Assembly: GCA_015501595.1 (NCBI GenBank) | Contig: JADNRX010000932.1 | Location: 1-17,799, forward strand | Source: Hymenopellis radicata | Lineage: Eukaryota; Basidiomycota; Agaricomycetes; Agaricales; Physalacriaceae | Direction: 5' to 3' | Length of the DNA stretch: 17,799 nt | Shown: piece after piece, positions 15,612-17,799 of the stretch | Position numbering within the stretch: position 1 is the first letter of the stretch | Layout of the letters: the number at the start of each line of letters is the position of its first letter | Notes under the pieces: model-generated | Databases searched by the model: none | What the model was told of the DNA's origin: nothing | Seen by the model: only the letters and a program-made list of their open reading frames with translations | Program-made: the position numbers and the translations under genes

Positions 15612-16987
15612 TTAGTCCGAGTCAAGCAGATCGTCCACTAGCCAAGGGTGCCGGAGTAGGTCAGCAGCCAAAGGACGTTTCTCGCATTTCCTGGTCAGCG
15701 CCTTCGAATGAAATCGCCCATGGGCCTTCAAGCGACCTGTCGTTTCCTCCATGAGTTGCCAATTTCTCTGTCACATCATTGGTTAGTCCTCATTCCGTTA
15801 GCACTGGACATTGAATTAACTTACCTCGTGGTCGTCTAGATCAGAGAGCCTGCCGAGCTGCAGGTACCAAGGACCGACGAGCATGTAACAGGAGTGTCGC
15901 TCCCAGAGCCCAGACATCGCTATACGCACTGTACCGGTACGTGTACAGGATTTCGGGGCGAGGAAGGCCGGTGTCCCAGAGCACATCACCGTAGGTAGTG
16001 ACCCGACATAGGCATCGTCCTCAGACTCTGCTGTGGATGTTAGTAATGGCGCTACTATGAATGAGAAGAGGAAAGTTCACGACCATAAATGGACAAGCCA
16101 AAGTCGACAATCTTGATGTTTGCTATGCTTATCGAGGACGATGTTCTGGGGCTTGATATCGCGATGCACGCGACCGAAAGACTGCATGCACACGAGTCCC
16201 TCGAGGAGCTGTTTCGCGATGCGTCTGAGAGAACCTCGGGAAATGGCTTTGCGTCCTGTTCCAGCCAGTGATCGAGCGAGCAGCCGTCGACGTACTCCAT
16301 TACGATGAAGAGGTATTCGCCAGTTGCGTTCTTGGATTCTTCTGTTCGGCGATAGTAGTCAGCCTCATGATTGACATAGAGAGGGGAAACGACTTGCGCG
16401 CAGCAATGAATTTGGGGAAGCGTTCGTGGCTAGAGAGCGTTTTGAAGACGTGCACTTCGTCGAGGGATTGGCGCCTGTCGAGCGGGTGGGTTATGTTGAC
16501 CACCTTGACGGCACAGACGGTCGGCTCCGCGTCTTCTTGTATTTCGCCGTCCTCGAGATCGGCGGCTGGGGTGACCTGTTTCGCGACGGGATGCGTCATC
16601 AAGCCCAGATGGACCATACCAGATGTTCCTTCGCCTATTCGTCTGCCGATATCCACAGTGGTACCTGTTGAGGTCCAGATGAGCGAAGAGAACGGAATAC
16701 CAGAGGGTGAAATGACCGTTATCCAGAAGCAAGGTAGCTATATATGCGTCGTCTGCGAAGTAGTAATCCGTGTTGGAGAGGACAAGACTGCTGTCGGAAC
16801 TGGACGGCTTAATGTTTAAAACAGAGTGATGCCAATCTACATACCAGGAGAAGACACCGTCTTCTATAATCGGTTCTAATGAGCAAGATTCATCCTATGA
16901 GTTGGATGAGTGACTGCGCGAAGAGCTTCAAATTACGGACCGTACAAAGTCAAGGACTTCTTCAAAGTCGGTACATAGTTGTTTCAT
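15612..16987 (-). CDS. Serine/threonine protein kinase, four exons, frame-disrupted
   Basis: All core kinase motifs are present: glycine loop IGEGTSGMVHLG, VAIK-type lysine in CAVKVV, helix-C glutamate in SLDEVHVF, hinge FIVMEYVDG, catalytic loop VHRDIKPQNIVLD, DFG in IKIVDFGLSIYG, and APE in GTPAFLAPE (one base short), then SDVWALGATLCYM and RPLAADLLRHPWL. Introns: 15768-15824 (57 nt, GTAAGT), 16031-16080 (50 nt, TACTAAC branch) and, near the start, 16895-16945 (51 nt, or 42 nt with donor GTAATT). The likely start is MKQLCTDFEEVLDF at 16987, which splices in phase to DESCSLEP. One-base shifts are needed near 16690, 16405, 16236, 16120, 15956, 15893 and perhaps 15660. GTPAFLAPE recalls CaMKK/Elm1-type kinases, but I do not assign a subfamily. 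The substrate is unknown. Confidence 0.9.
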
Positions 16988-17590
16988 GTCTGCATCCTCT
17001 TTCTTCCTAGAGTGACATTGACCGACTGGGTGAGGGATATCGTGTTGGGGCTTAGACTTCTGGCCCTTGGAGTTGAAGAGAGTGTACGCTCCAGAACGTG
17101 GCGCATGGTCAGAACTGTCATAGCTAGTAATAGTAAGAAGAGTGGTCCGTGTCCGAGAAGAGAAGAGAAAAAAAGAAAAGGGAGGAAACAAGTTGCTGAC
17201 AAGGACTGGATGGTGCAGAGCTTTATAGTGCCAGTACGAGTGACAACAACAACAGAGGCAGAGGCAAGAGCATCCGAATGCATAATAAGAGCAGTGCGAG
17301 ACCCCAGAGCGTCGCGACACAAAAGACAGAACAATAGCAGGCAAAGTACAATAGCGACGTGGTCAAAGGAAGAAGGGCCGGGAGATGCCGCCCAAAGAGC
17401 CTTCACGTGATGCTACGCGTGAGCCTCGCGTCTTCCCCTGAAAGCGGCGGACTCAGATCGCCCACGCTCGATACATGGCATGGGAGCCTGTTAGACTGTG
17501 TCCTGACGGACACGCAAGGAGGACTAGATTACAAGCTTTGCCAGTCAGGACAAGGGACTCGGGTAGACTCGATCGACTTTTCTTCTTCTT
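16988..17590. other. Region upstream of the kinase, no supported gene
   Basis: This stretch holds a purine-rich tract (about 17155-17188 on the plus strand, GA-rich with an A7 run) and a CACGTG at 17404-17409. Overlapping long frames on both strands (16979-17410 plus, 16984-17406 minus) are low-complexity and show no domain, so they look like by-products of skewed composition. An ATG at 17385 (MPPKEPSRDATREPRVFP then stop) could begin a plus-strand gene but cannot be supported further. Confidence 0.4.
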
Positions 17591-17596
17591 CCCATC

Positions 17597-17799
17597 ATGT
17601 CGGAATACAAAAGGCTTTTTTATACGACAGGAATGTGGCTCTGTACTTGCAGTGTTGACCTTCATCGAGAACGACCACTATGATATCTCCTCTCGTAGGA
17701 GCAATTCTGGGTAACCACGACAGCTGGATGCCAGCGCGCCCACCTCAATGGCTATGAAGTATATGAGTAACGAGATAACACCGGAGGATCATGCGGCGC
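17597..17799 (+). CDS. Possible N-terminal piece of a calcineurin-like phosphoesterase, partial at the right edge
   Basis: A frame near the right edge reads LVGAILGNHDSWMP (about 17690-17732). GNHD/GNHDSW is the metal-ligand motif of calcineurin-like metallophosphoesterases, where it follows a hydrophobic strand just as here. Just upstream, other frames read RLFYTTG and VLAVLTFIENDHYDIS, which could be the preceding strand (TGD-like motif) and helix if one-base shifts are allowed as elsewhere in the window. No continuous frame, splice sites or start can be defined. The call rests on one short motif and is weak. Confidence 0.22.

Noticed and set aside
16979..17410. Long overlapping frames on both strands upstream of the kinase
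   Set aside because: Low-complexity, purine-skewed composition; only the short MKQLCTDFEEVLDF start of the minus frame fits the kinase gene.
1..17799. tRNA, rRNA, CRISPR array or telomeric repeats
   Set aside because: No cloverleaf with a TTCGANNC arm in proper context, no spaced direct repeats and no tandem telomere units were seen on either strand.

Overview
The window looks like nuclear DNA of a fungus, most likely a basidiomycete. Supportable introns are short (45-60 nt), with GTAAGT/GTATGT-like donors and TACTAAC/ACTAA branch sites. Two recognisable single-copy-type host genes, an ALG5-like dolichyl-phosphate glucosyltransferase and a Ser/Thr protein kinase, flank a large rolling-circle transposon of the fungal Helitron type. 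No bacterial features (Shine-Dalgarno operons, CRISPR, IS elements) are seen.

Layout from left to right. (1) 1-848, minus strand: the 5' part of a spliced, Ser/Thr-rich unknown gene that runs off the left edge. (2) 1890-3317, minus strand, and 3938-5263, plus strand: two divergently transcribed, spliced genes whose C-terminal halves resemble each other. They form an unrecognised family; the plus-strand copy is open, the minus-strand copy is frame-disrupted. The 620 bp between them hold a 98-bp element with 11-bp terminal inverted repeats. (3) 5605-13596, minus strand: one Helitron Rep/helicase gene of roughly 2,650-2,700 codons, read in several frames. In order it encodes an unknown N-terminal region, a CxxC...CxxCH motif, a DUF6570-like domain, the Helitron N-terminal/HUH domain, a two-tyrosine Rep motif, a complete Pif1-family helicase, an NLS-rich linker, and a C-terminal domain with the Cys and His boxes of a USP-like cysteine protease. 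(4) 14267-15429, plus strand: ALG5-like gene. (5) 15612-16987, minus strand: Ser/Thr kinase, convergent with ALG5. (6) 16988-17799: mostly unassigned, with a faint metallophosphoesterase motif at the right edge.

A theme of the whole window is single-base frame shifts inside otherwise well-conserved proteins. About seven are in the Helitron (three at C7, A6 and T7 homopolymers), about eight in ALG5 and about six or seven in the kinase. I saw no internal stop codons in the conserved frames once the shifts are allowed for. Because host genes and transposon are affected alike, residual indel error in the assembly is the simplest explanation; real decay cannot be excluded from sequence alone.

The most interesting content is the Helitron: its C-terminal USP-like protease domain, its HGH variant of the HUH motif, and its large unassigned N-terminus. 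The divergent pair of unknown paralogues beside it is second. The exact Helitron ends were not located; they should lie in 5264-5604 and 13597-14266.
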